In this document: piece after piece, positions 1-8,930 of the stretch
Position numbering within the stretch: the stretch's first letter is position 1
Layout: every line of letters begins with the position of its first letter
NCBI GenBank assembly: GCA_019751945.1
Contig: JAIEMT010000035.1
Coordinates: forward strand, 1 to 32,394
Reading direction: 5' to 3'
Source: a bacterium
GTDB lineage: Bacteria; Bdellovibrionota; UBA1018
DNA length: 32,394 bases
Position numbers and translations under genes: made by a program
Notes under the pieces: model-generated
Databases searched by the model: none
Told to the model about the DNA's origin: nothing
Seen by the model: only the letters and a program-made list of their open reading frames with translations

Positions 1-142
1 ATTCACGGCTCGGAGAAAACAGGAAAACGCGGCATGAGGATCAGGCCACAATTTCAACTAAAAAAAGCTTGCTCCCACGGATGAGTATGTTGAAAAAGTA
101 AAAGCGCAGAAGAAAGCCGTCGTCGAGGACTTTAAGAACGCC

Positions 143-502
143 GTGGCTCACTTGGATCGTAACGAACCCTTGGTGCGAATCTCAGTAGCAACCAATGCCG
201 TAACGGACTACCTCACCGGACAAACAGACTTTGCAAAATTCAAAGCCGCTCTGAAAGACGCACTCCCGAGTTACTCGCACGACTACACGAACTGGGAGCA
301 GGCCCAGGCTTTCTTAGACAAAACCATGGCTGAAGAAATTGAGAATCTCGAGAAGTTCACTAAGCAGAGCCTGAGATCGACGACTCATTCTCGCTACGAA
401 CACTATTTGGATACTGGCCTAAAGCGTGAGCTTCAGGATCTGATGCGATCCCTTCAGCAGATTCCTGCCCAAGTGGGTTGCGCGGCGATGTACCGGTTCT
501 AG
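143..502 (+). CDS. Hypothetical protein, possibly part of a decayed gene
   Basis: I do not recognise this 119-residue protein. It is charged and probably helical, with no signal peptide or membrane segment. The start is a GTG with GAGGA 13 bases upstream, so the start is weak. The same frame is open back to base 62 and reads like coding sequence (rich in Lys, Glu and Val), but it offers no better start codon. Just upstream is a run of seven A (60-66), and removing one A would join it to another open frame that runs from base 1. After the TAG stop at 500-502 the frame continues for 26 more sense codons to a TAA at 581-583. These signs suggest a frameshifted and prematurely stopped gene, but a short intact gene is also possible. 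Confidence 0.4.
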   Translation: MAHLDRNEPLVRISVATNAVTDYLTGQTDFAKFKAALKDALPSYSHDYTNWEQAQAFLDKTMAEEIENLEKFTKQSLRSTTHSRYEHYLDTGLKRELQDLMRSLQQIPAQVGCAAMYRF

Positions 503-668
503 TTCAAGCCGAGCTTCAGTTTCAGCATGGGCTGTAAAAAACTGAACGATGCCGAGACTCCCGATGATGATTCCCTCATATAATAAAAATCTATCGCTGT
601 TCTGCTGCTAGCTGGAAAGGTACCGAGCCGGTCACTCGATGATTGTGAGCCTTCGTGTCCAAACGCCC

Positions 669-1793
669 TTACTGCTTGAGCGTGCGGACGTGGTTGTAAA
701 GCTCTCGAATTTCCGAGACGCTAAACTCTCCGTGGCCAGGCATGAGATCGCCAGGCAAACCCTTGAGCACGACTTCTTGGAAGCGACCCGAGTCGACATT
801 TCCAATGGGTGAGGTCTTCACGATCGTGTTCGGGAATCCACCGAGATTCTTCACTTCTACGCCGCCCTGAGCGCGCTCGCCGTGGCAAGACGCACACTGC
901 GTGCGATAGATCTGAGCGCCAACGCCTTCCGCCGTTCCCTCTTTCATCAGGTAGGGTCTGCGGATGGTGGTGACGCGAATGGTGTCTTTTTCAGCCATGC
1001 GTTCCATCGCAACAGCCACAGGAATCGTGGGCTTTTCGGAGCCGCCGGCATCTTCCTTATTGGGATCCACGCCGATCTTCGCAAAGTCTGCAGCACTGTC
1101 CTTTTCAGCTGGTCCGTTTAAGGAAAGAACATAATGGGCCACTGCCCAACGGTCTTCAGCAGGGAGAGTAGCAAACGAAGCCATCCCGCTTCCAGGAATC
1201 CCTTCCTTTAAAGTCTTAAACACCATGGTCAACTTTCGACCGTTCTTCCAACCTTCATTGGAATGAAAGTTTCTCGGATGCGGGATGAGAGCAGCTGCAG
1301 CTGGACCATCCCCTTTCCCATCAGCGCCATGACAAGACACGCACTGAACGGCGTAGAGTTGCTTACCATGCGCCAAAATCTCGGGCGTTTGGTTCCAAGC
1401 TTTTTTGAACTTGGGTTTACCCACTACACCAGCGATCGGCGGGAAGGGCTGACCCTTTTCTTTCCAATAAACATCGCCGCGGAAAAACAAATCGGCAAAA
1501 GTCAGTACAAAGAAAATGGCCAAGAACATGAACGAGGCGCCGAAAATAATCCCGTTCTCGAGCTTATCGTTTCGGAGGTTCATAAAGATCAGGGCAACCA
1601 AGAGGGCCTTGATCGTAGCTACCACCATTGCGACGAAGAAATTGAAGCGACCGAGATCGATGCCTGCAATCCCAACGGTGACAGCCGTTAGAACCAGTAG
1701 GGTCAATCCGACAAGTGTCGCAGATTTATACGACAGGATGAAATGATGCCCGCCGCCTTTGTGATCGTTACCGTGATGTTTATCGTGACTCAT
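669..1793 (-). CDS. Cytochrome c oxidase subunit IV fused to two cytochrome c domains
   Basis: The 374-residue protein begins with a His-rich N-terminus and three hydrophobic segments (about residues 22-42, 50-71, 80-103) that match the prokaryotic cytochrome c oxidase subunit IV (CtaF/CoxD) fold. It continues into two c-type cytochrome modules with heme motifs CVSCH (C151, C154, H155) and CASCH (C300, C303, H304). Likely axial methionines are M204 (GSGMASF) and M351 (LMPGH). Subunit IV alone is usually about 100 residues, so the diheme part is an addition and should face the periplasm. It is the last gene of the sco-ctaC-ctaD-ctaE operon, 9 bases after ctaE. With the heme in CtaC, the oxidase would carry three hemes c, which could receive electrons from the alternative complex III encoded at 11457-17663. 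The domain calls are firm; the electron route is inferred. Confidence 0.88.
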   Translation of the reverse strand: MSHDKHHGNDHKGGGHHFILSYKSATLVGLTLLVLTAVTVGIAGIDLGRFNFFVAMVVATIKALLVALIFMNLRNDKLENGIIFGASFMFLAIFFVLTFADLFFRGDVYWKEKGQPFPPIAGVVGKPKFKKAWNQTPEILAHGKQLYAVQCVSCHGADGKGDGPAAAALIPHPRNFHSNEGWKNGRKLTMVFKTLKEGIPGSGMASFATLPAEDRWAVAHYVLSLNGPAEKDSAADFAKIGVDPNKEDAGGSEKPTIPVAVAMERMAEKDTIRVTTIRRPYLMKEGTAEGVGAQIYRTQCASCHGERAQGGVEVKNLGGFPNTIVKTSPIGNVDSGRFQEVVLKGLPGDLMPGHGEFSVSEIRELYNHVRTLKQ

Positions 1794-1802
1794 AGGTTTT
1801 CC

Positions 1803-2447
1803 TTAGCTCACCAAGTAAAGAAGCGGAAAGAGATAGATCCACACCAAGTCCACGAAGTGCCAGTAAAACCCAACTAGCTCGACGGGCGTGTAAAACGCCG
1901 GACTGAAATATCCCTTTTGGTTTTTAATCATGATCCAAGCAATCAAGCCCATCCCGATCAGGACGTGCACCCCGTGCAAGCCGGTCATCACGAAATAGAG
2001 CGAGAAAAAGAGCGGTGCCTTCGGATTGGTCAGCTCATGATTGGTAAAAAATCCTGCCGGCAACAAGCCGTCATGAATTTTGTGCATGTACTCAAAATAC
2101 TTCACCACTAAGAAGCAACCAGCGAGCAAGAAGGTAGCCGCTAAGAACCCGGTGGTTCGAGAACGAAGCCCTTTCTGCGCTGAAGTCACGGCCATGGCCA
2201 TGGTCAAGCTGCTCGTGATCAGGAACACGGTGTTGAGAGCGCCCATCGGCACCGACAACATCTTATGCGCTTCATGGAACATCTCCGGATACATTCCGCG
2301 GAAAGTGCCGTAAGCGACAAAGAGGCCACCGAACATGAGAACTTCGGTCACCAGAAAAACCCACATCCCCTGCTTTGCTGCTTCAAACTCATCATCCGCG
2401 CTAGCGAAGTGATGGGCGTGATGGTGTGTCACCGTTGCTTGACTCAT
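1803..2447 (-). CDS. ctaE: Cytochrome c oxidase subunit III
   Basis: This 214-residue membrane protein is subunit III of the heme-copper oxidase. It has a His-rich N-terminus followed by five hydrophobic helices, with the family patterns KQGMWVFLVTEVLMFGGLF near residue 25, the LHGVHVLIG helix near 160 and the C-terminal GFYWHFVDLVWIYLFPLLYL. The length fits the short five-helix form rather than the seven-helix form of about 260-280 residues. Subunit III is not catalytic; in known oxidases it stabilises subunit I and the proton entry path. The gene lies 12 bases after ctaD and 9 bases before the fused subunit IV gene, so it is certainly in the same transcript. Confidence 0.95.
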   Translation of the reverse strand: MSQATVTHHHAHHFASADDEFEAAKQGMWVFLVTEVLMFGGLFVAYGTFRGMYPEMFHEAHKMLSVPMGALNTVFLITSSLTMAMAVTSAQKGLRSRTTGFLAATFLLAGCFLVVKYFEYMHKIHDGLLPAGFFTNHELTNPKAPLFFSLYFVMTGLHGVHVLIGMGLIAWIMIKNQKGYFSPAFYTPVELVGFYWHFVDLVWIYLFPLLYLVS

Positions 2448-2459
2448 TCTGCTCTCCCC

Positions 2460-4061
<1,602 letters not shown>

Positions 4062-4077
4062 TCTTGAAACCTCCGCC

Positions 4078-5106
4078 TTACTTCACACTCTTGATGTATT
4101 GAATCAGAGCGTTCATTTCGAGTTCACTCACCATGCCCTTGTAAGTCGGCATGAGAGGAGCAAATCCTTTGACGATTTTTGCATTGGGATTTTCAATCGA
4201 TTCGCGGATGTAGTTGTCATCCACTTTCTGCTTTTTCCCATCGCTCAAAATCACTTCGTGACCGTACAGTCCCTTCCAAGACGGGCCCTGTAACTTCGAA
4301 CCGTCCGCGGAGTGACAAGCCACACAACCGCGAGTCATAGCCAGCTTCTGGCCCTGCTCGATCAGGTTGGGAGCTTTTACCAAGGTAGTGCCCTGAGAGG
4401 TGGTCACTGCATCCGAAGAGCCTGCGACTTTCGCCACGGCCGTTTCGCCCGCTTTTGGAATTTCACCTAAAAGTTGTTTGCCCGATTTCCAGGATTCCCA
4501 CTGATCAGCCGTAAGAGCCACGACCTGCGCCAGCATCTGAGAGTGTGAAGTCCCGCAGTACTCGGCGCAATAAACCTGGTGCTTACCCGGAATCGTCGCT
4601 TCAAACCAAACGCTGGTGTACATGCCCGGAACCACATCCTGCTTCACGCGGAAACTCGGAATAAAAAAGCTGTGGAGAACGTCTTCCGAAGTCATGATGA
4701 ACTTCACCGGCTTATTCACCGGCACAAAAACTTCACCGGTTGTGGTGCGACCGTCATCATACTGGAATTGCCAGAGCCACTGCTTGCCGATCACTCGGAC
4801 TTCCATGGCATCGGACGGTGGGCGAACCATGTCGTCGTAGACGACGTAGCCCCACACGAATATCACCATCAATAAAATGAGTGGAACAATAGTCCACAGC
4901 ACTTCGATGAGAACGTTGTGAGTGATGTATTTGGCGCGTGCCCCTGGACGTTGACGAAACTTCACTGCGAAGTAAATCATTCCGCCGACGACAAGGATGA
5001 AGAAAAATACGCTAAGCCAAACTAGAAAGTTATAGAGGCTGTCCCAGCGACTTGCGATGTCTGATGCCGCGATGGGAAGGCCAGCGGCGTAAGCCTGACT
5101 GAACAT
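4078..5106 (-). CDS. ctaC: Cytochrome c oxidase subunit II with cytochrome c domain (caa3 type)
   Basis: The 342-residue protein accepts electrons at CuA and passes them to subunit I. Two membrane helices (about 27-49 and 66-90) are followed by the cupredoxin domain, with CuA ligands H145, C180, C184, H188 and M191 ([12 protein letters not shown]). A C-terminal cytochrome c domain follows, with CVACH (C261, C264, H265) and a likely axial methionine at M319 (PLMPTY). The fused heme domain is what defines a caa3 oxidase. The N-terminus MFSQAYAAG could be part of a short cleaved leader. The gene is 6 bases downstream of sco, the copper chaperone for CuA, so assembly factor and substrate are translated together. 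Confidence 0.96.
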   Translation of the reverse strand: MFSQAYAAGLPIAASDIASRWDSLYNFLVWLSVFFFILVVGGMIYFAVKFRQRPGARAKYITHNVLIEVLWTIVPLILLMVIFVWGYVVYDDMVRPPSDAMEVRVIGKQWLWQFQYDDGRTTTGEVFVPVNKPVKFIMTSEDVLHSFFIPSFRVKQDVVPGMYTSVWFEATIPGKHQVYCAEYCGTSHSQMLAQVVALTADQWESWKSGKQLLGEIPKAGETAVAKVAGSSDAVTTSQGTTLVKAPNLIEQGQKLAMTRGCVACHSADGSKLQGPSWKGLYGHEVILSDGKKQKVDDNYIRESIENPNAKIVKGFAPLMPTYKGMVSELEMNALIQYIKSVK

Positions 5107-5112
5107 GGAAAT

Positions 5113-5943
5113 CTATCCCCCTTGTTGTAGCTCTGTAGCTGCTGGATTAATTCCAGCGAGCTGCCGTCGTTGACGCATCCAAAAAACTCCTAAATAGGTC
5201 CCCATCAAAACAACCGTCAATACAGTTCCAACCTGCATGAGAGTGGTCAGATAGAAGGAGTACTTCCCCGTCGTGGGATTGTATCGATAACAAAACAACA
5301 AGAAGCGATCGATGATCGTACCGATCTTTCCGTTGGAAGCTTCTAACAATGCCATCTTTAAATCTGTCGGGCGAAAAGTAATGCCATACAGATAACGAGA
5401 AATTTTTCCGTTGGGAGTGAGGATGACGAGCGTCGCTGCATGAGCGTATTGTTTTTCCTTCGCATCCCACTTGTAGCCAAAGCCCACTTCTGAAGTAATT
5501 TTTTGAATCTGCGCTTGATCGCCCGTCAGAAAATGCCAACCCGCAGCCGATTCCGGTTTCTTATACTCGGCGAGATAGGCCTGTTTTTTCTGCGACGCAA
5601 GCTCCGGCTTTTCAGTCGGATCAATGCTCACTGCGACTACATCGAACTCCCGACCCGGAATCCAATTCATTTTCTGAAGCGATTCCACGAAGCCGTTTAA
5701 TAAAAAGTTACAAAGGTTAGGACAGCCGTAATAGATCGGCGCGAGAACAACGGGTTTTCCTTTTCCCAAATACTTGGAAAGCGTGACAGGAGCGCCGGTA
5801 TCGTCCTTAAAAGAAAGCTGATCAGCAGAGATCGTGGCACCCAAATGTTCTTTGATGCCAATATCTTTGAGCTCGTTTGGGACTTCAGCAGCACTGACGG
5901 ACAAGCCGGTGCCCAGACCCAAAATTAGAAGCAGTTTCAGCAT
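5113..5943 (-). CDS. sco: SCO1/SenC copper chaperone for CuA assembly
   Basis: This is a thioredoxin-fold copper chaperone that delivers copper to, or reduces, the CuA site of subunit II. The copper-binding CPNLC motif and the distant histidine in YAHAATLVILTP are present. A membrane helix (FYLTTLMQVGTVLTVVLMGTYLGV) and a basic tail lie at the C-terminus, so the protein is anchored at that end as well as led out by a signal peptide. I chose the ATG at 5943 because it gives a clean signal peptide ending in SVSAAEVP. The frame is open to 6078, but that extension would overlap the start of ctaA and encodes no plausible leader. No strong ribosome binding site precedes 5943. It is the first gene of the oxidase operon, divergent from ctaA. 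Confidence 0.92.
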   Translation of the reverse strand: MLKLLLILGLGTGLSVSAAEVPNELKDIGIKEHLGATISADQLSFKDDTGAPVTLSKYLGKGKPVVLAPIYYGCPNLCNFLLNGFVESLQKMNWIPGREFDVVAVSIDPTEKPELASQKKQAYLAEYKKPESAAGWHFLTGDQAQIQKITSEVGFGYKWDAKEKQYAHAATLVILTPNGKISRYLYGITFRPTDLKMALLEASNGKIGTIIDRFLLFCYRYNPTTGKYSFYLTTLMQVGTVLTVVLMGTYLGVFWMRQRRQLAGINPAATELQQGG

Positions 5944-6008
5944 ATTCTTTGATTTGCCACAGAGTGGTTGGACAGCCAAGCGTTTAATCCTTACGACTTC
6001 AATAAAGT

Positions 6009-6021
6009 TTCGCAATGCGAA
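6009..6021. promoter_or_regulatory. Dyad in the sco/ctaA divergent intergenic region
   Basis: TTCGCAATGCGAA is a perfect inverted repeat of 6-base arms around one central base. It lies in the 103-base gap between the divergent sco and ctaA starts, 26 bases before the ctaA ATG. Its place would suit an operator controlling the oxidase operon, heme A synthesis or both. No confident -35/-10 pair could be assigned on either strand, so the role is inferred. Confidence 0.3.
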
Positions 6022-6046
6022 CGGCAGAATGGTAAAAGGCCGCCAC

Positions 6047-6979
6047 ATGAAACGATCAGTCTTATTGAGTTGGATCACCGTCGGATTTGTTTATTTTCTG
6101 ATGTTCTGGGGAAACCTTGTCAGCGCGACCGGCTCCGGGTTAGCTTGCCCAGATTGGCCGCTCTGCCATGGCACCGTTTTGCCACCACCGCGGCCGGATA
6201 TTATTCTGGAGTGGGGTCATCGAACTCTCGCGGCAATTGCTGGCGTCCTGATTCTCACGCTGATCTTTCAAGTCTTCAAATCGAAAGACGCTTCGACGGC
6301 ACCACTCAAACGCGCCGGTCGCTGGCTCATCATCCTCTTATTTGTTCAGGTGCTTTTAGGCGGAACAACAGTCCTGCTGGGCCTCTCCCCGATTGTGAGC
6401 ACCATTCATTTAATTATTGCGACGGTGGTTTTCAGCGGCTTGATCGCCGTAGCCGTTGCGGCAACCTGGGGCAAGGGCCTCGTCTTGCACAACTCCTTCA
6501 AAGTTCAACGCTTGGCTAAGGCAGGCCTCATTGCCTTGATTGTTCAAGTGGCGCTGGGAGCCATGGTTCGTCATAACGGTTTTGGCCTGTCCTGCTCCCG
6601 CTTCCCGAATTGCTTAGAAAGTTTCTTGCCCATCCCGTTGAACCCGGGAACGGCTCTCGCCTTCACGCACCGATGGTGGGGCGTTTTACTTTTGGGAATC
6701 TTCATTCATCTTCCTTTGGCTGCTCGCAAAACCGCGCCCCGTCTTCGCGGCGCGTCGATAACGCTGGCGATTCTGGCCGTTGCTCAAGTTCTCTTGGGAA
6801 TTGCCACGGTCCACACCGGGCTTCACACCCACATGCGAGCCACCCATGCTGCGGTCGGTTATGCGATTTGGGGAATTCTGTTCTTCATCGCTCTCCGATC
6901 CGGTTCGTTCCGTTTCCTCTGGGATGCTTCGGTGGATCACCGCTCCCATCCCGGAAAGGGTAAGGCCGTTCACGTTTAA
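6047..6979 (+). CDS. ctaA: Heme A synthase (CtaA/COX15)
   Basis: This 310-residue polytopic protein oxidises the C8 methyl of heme O to make heme A for the caa3 oxidase. It shows the two-fold pattern of the family: the first half has C34 and C40 (CPDWPLC) and the E55/H58 pair (ILEWGHR), and the second half has the paired SCSRFPNC cysteines with THRWWG and ATHAAVGY histidines. The ATG at 6047 follows AAAGG at 7 bases spacing and gives the usual N-terminus. An in-frame ATG at 6029 and the longer frame back to 5834 have no comparable signal and would run into sco. It is followed 3 bases later by ctaB, so the two are co-translated. The pair is divergent from the oxidase operon they serve. Confidence 0.94.
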   Translation: MKRSVLLSWITVGFVYFLMFWGNLVSATGSGLACPDWPLCHGTVLPPPRPDIILEWGHRTLAAIAGVLILTLIFQVFKSKDASTAPLKRAGRWLIILLFVQVLLGGTTVLLGLSPIVSTIHLIIATVVFSGLIAVAVAATWGKGLVLHNSFKVQRLAKAGLIALIVQVALGAMVRHNGFGLSCSRFPNCLESFLPIPLNPGTALAFTHRWWGVLLLGIFIHLPLAARKTAPRLRGASITLAILAVAQVLLGIATVHTGLHTHMRATHAAVGYAIWGILFFIALRSGSFRFLWDASVDHRSHPGKGKAVHV

Positions 6980-6982
6980 AAA

Positions 6983-7861
6983 ATGAAGGTTTATCTCGAG
7001 CTCTCCAAATCAGGAATCGTGACCCTCGTCCTCATCAGCGTCTTGGGCGGATATCTGATTGGACATCGCTTTGAGACCCCCCTGTCGTGGGGCGGGCTCC
7101 TGCTCACATTAGTAGGAGTGATGCTGCTGGCTTCGGGCTCTTCTGCTCTCAATCAGCTTCAAGAAGTAAAGACAGATGCCAAGATGCCCCGCACAGCGAA
7201 ACGCCCCCTTCCGAGTGGGCGAATGTCGAAGAGCACGGCCCTCGCTTTTATCGTTGGAACCCTTCTCGGGGGCTTAGCCCTGCTTTCAAAAATCAACGCC
7301 TCAGTTTGTTGGATGGGAGTGGCAGCCGTCATTTTCTACAACGGTTTTTACACGATGTGGTGGAAGCGGAAGTGGGCGTTTGCAGCAATTCCTGGCGCCG
7401 TTCCAGGCGCTCTGCCGATTTGGATGGGCTACACCGCTGCCAGCGGAAAGGTTTGGGCACCGCCGGGAATCTTTCTCTTCCTCCTCCTCTTTTTTTGGCA
7501 GATGCCCCACTTCTGGGTTTTGGCATTGAAGTACAGGGACGATTACAAGCAGGGAGCGATTCCGACGCTCCCCGTTGCGCGCGGAGAAGGCGTCACGGTG
7601 CAGCAGATTTTGCTCTGGTGTTTTGGTTACGTCGCGCTTTCACTCACTGCGCCGATATTTTTAAAAGTCGGCGCGCTCTATTTGGCTTTCGCCATTCCGA
7701 TGGGATTGAAGCTTTTTTGGGAACTTCGAAAGTTCGTTCAGAAACCTGCAAGCAAGCAGTGGCTCCACTTTTTTCTGTGGGTCAACTTTAGCCTGATCAT
7801 CTACATCGGCGCAGCAGTTGCGGACTTTTGGAGCACCTGGTTACTGCCGCTTTTTATTTAA
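6983..7861 (+). CDS. ctaB: Protoheme IX farnesyltransferase (heme O synthase)
   Basis: The 292-residue UbiA-type prenyltransferase converts heme B to heme O, the substrate of CtaA. It has about eight or nine membrane helices. The first polyprenyl-diphosphate motif reads NQLQEVKTDAKMPRTAKRPL, with Glu where many homologues have the first Asp of NxxxDxxxD. The second conserved loop reads PHFWVLALKYRDDYKQGAIP. Length is typical. It follows ctaA by 3 bases. Its stop is followed within 3 bases by the leader of a coiled-coil gene (7864-7914), so that gene may be read from the same transcript. Confidence 0.95.
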   Translation: MKVYLELSKSGIVTLVLISVLGGYLIGHRFETPLSWGGLLLTLVGVMLLASGSSALNQLQEVKTDAKMPRTAKRPLPSGRMSKSTALAFIVGTLLGGLALLSKINASVCWMGVAAVIFYNGFYTMWWKRKWAFAAIPGAVPGALPIWMGYTAASGKVWAPPGIFLFLLLFFWQMPHFWVLALKYRDDYKQGAIPTLPVARGEGVTVQQILLWCFGYVALSLTAPIFLKVGALYLAFAIPMGLKLFWELRKFVQKPASKQWLHFFLWVNFSLIIYIGAAVADFWSTWLLPLFI

Positions 7862-7863
7862 CA

Positions 7864-7914
7864 GGAACGCTTCTTGCTGAATTGAAACTCCTCAGCTAAA
7901 AAAAGGAGTCTCTT
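7864..7914 (+). promoter_or_regulatory. Conserved mRNA leader with alternative hairpins (copy A)
   Basis: This leader matches the one before the paralogue at 11416-11456: both have GGA(A/C)CGCTTCTTGCTGA, then TCAGCTAAAA, then a strong GGAG. Two pairings compete. GCTGA (7876-7880) can pair with TCAGC (7892-7896), or ACTCCT (7887-7892) can pair with AGGAGT (7904-7909). The second would bury the ribosome binding site at 7905-7908. This looks like translational control, but the folds were read by eye. Confidence 0.45.
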
Positions 7915-8217
7915 ATGAAAAAGAAAACGTCCTCAGCAATTCGGATCCCTTCCGCAAAAAATGCGGACCAGCCTGCTACTCGGAAAATGCTGTGGCTGGT
8001 CAGAGACGAATTGAAATCTGAAATTCGCTCTCTAGGTCTCAAAAATGATTCTCAATTTGGAGAAGTGAGATCTCAGTTTGAAGAAATGAAATCAGAGCTC
8101 TTTCGAATGCATACTCTGTTAGAAGAACAGAATTCAAATAATCGGATTGTCCTAGAGGGCCTTCAAGCCGTCTGGCAACGGCAAGACCGCGTCGAGCAGT
8201 TCCTATTCAAATCCTAA
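7915..8217 (+). CDS. Small coiled-coil protein (short paralogue)
   Basis: I cannot name this 100-residue family. The N-terminus (IRIPSAKNADQPATRKMLWL) and C-terminus (SELFRMHTLLEEQNSNNRIV onward) are nearly identical to those of the 182-residue protein at 10867-11415, while the middle lacks the five 18-residue repeats of that protein. The residue pattern predicts one long amphipathic helix and no signal peptide. Between the two copies many codons differ at silent positions while the protein ends are conserved, so both look functional rather than recently copied. GGAG lies 6 bases before the ATG. It follows ctaB directly, as its paralogue follows actF. That suggests expression with the respiratory genes, but no role is known. 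Confidence 0.75.
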   Translation: MKKKTSSAIRIPSAKNADQPATRKMLWLVRDELKSEIRSLGLKNDSQFGEVRSQFEEMKSELFRMHTLLEEQNSNNRIVLEGLQAVWQRQDRVEQFLFKS

Positions 8218-8226
8218 CGTTTAGGG

Positions 8227-8254
8227 TTGCAAACACTTCGAACTTTGTTAGCTT
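8227..8254 (+). promoter_or_regulatory. Candidate sigma70-type promoter
   Basis: TTGCAA at 8227-8232 and TAGCTT at 8249-8254 are separated by 16 bases and sit just ahead of the ATG at 8262. Transcription would then begin almost at the start codon. That agrees with the absence of any ribosome binding site there and would give a leaderless message. Assigned by eye. Confidence 0.3.
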
Positions 8255-8261
8255 CGTTTCT

Positions 8262-8825
8262 ATGAAAAATTTCAAATCAATCGTTGTCATGGCTTCTGTT
8301 GTTGTTCTCACCCTCGCTTCTTCGGAAGGTTTTGCGAAAGAAAAGAAGGTTCGCAACCCCGCAGCAGCACCTGCACCGACCCATTCGTCGCCAGCGCTCA
8401 GCGGAGTGGGAACCACGACCATGAATTTCAGCGGTCCGATCACCATCGCCGGTGGAACAGTGGCTTGGGGTCCTTGGATCAACATCATGCACGAAGTCTA
8501 TCCGAACCTCCTGATCGGTGGAGATACGGGGATTCAACTGGCCGGCGTAGCCAACACGACCGCCATTCATATCCCGATTTTGCTCACCGGGATTTACAAT
8601 ATTCACTCGGCACAGATGCCAACCTTCCGTCCCTTCGTCGGTCTCGGACTGGGTATCGGAATCATCACCGCATCGAGCTGGGGAACCACCGGCTTCGAAG
8701 GCTTGCTCCATTTGGGCGCGCGTTTCGGTGCGAAGCAAGAATGGACATTCGACGCAAGACTCGGGGTATGGAGCGGATCGTTCTTATTTGCTCCGACCAT
8801 CGGATACACGATTCCGATCATTTAA
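8262..8825 (+). CDS. Secreted or outer-membrane beta-barrel-like protein
   Basis: This 187-residue protein has a signal peptide (MKNFKSIVVMASVVVLTLAS, cleavage near EGFA-KE). A Pro/Ala-rich linker follows, then a mature part with alternating hydrophobic residues and many Gly, Thr and aromatics, which is the pattern of short transmembrane beta strands. It ends in GYTIPII rather than the usual terminal Phe, so insertion into the outer membrane is likely but not certain. I do not recognise a specific family. No ribosome binding site precedes the ATG; a candidate promoter ends 7 bases before it. The stop codon adjoins the palindromic repeat element at 8826. Confidence 0.7.
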   Translation: MKNFKSIVVMASVVVLTLASSEGFAKEKKVRNPAAAPAPTHSSPALSGVGTTTMNFSGPITIAGGTVAWGPWINIMHEVYPNLLIGGDTGIQLAGVANTTAIHIPILLTGIYNIHSAQMPTFRPFVGLGLGIGIITASSWGTTGFEGLLHLGARFGAKQEWTFDARLGVWSGSFLFAPTIGYTIPII

Positions 8826-8930
8826 AAAACTCGGTATCGGTTGACGGCTACAGTTTCGGTAAACGGAACTTGTACTTGAACACGCACTTGAACTGCTTAC
8901 TGAAACCGTAGCTGTTACTGATACTGGTCT
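8826..8930. repeat. Palindromic repeat element, gene-less copy (element A)
   Basis: The whole gap between two convergent genes is one imperfect palindrome. Arm 8832-8862 and the reverse complement of 8897-8926 match at about 24 of 30 positions, and nearly all differences are G/A transitions. Bases 8825-8860 match 23472-23507, the end of the S23 element, at 32 of 36. Bases 8845-8868 match the reverse complement of 10825-10848 at 23 of 24. Read on the minus strand it ends in a T run (complement of 8825-8829), so it may also terminate the gene at 8931-10715. Confidence 0.8.

Noticed and set aside
503..560. Hexamer-like TTCAGTTTCAG sequence resembling the S23 repeats
   Set aside because: Only a short partial likeness, no palindrome and no matching arm; it is better explained as the read-through tail of the ORF at 143-502.
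7087..7791. ORF of 234 codons in a second frame of ctaB
   Set aside because: Same-strand shadow of ctaB; its product shows no family pattern, while the ctaB frame has full-length conserved motifs.
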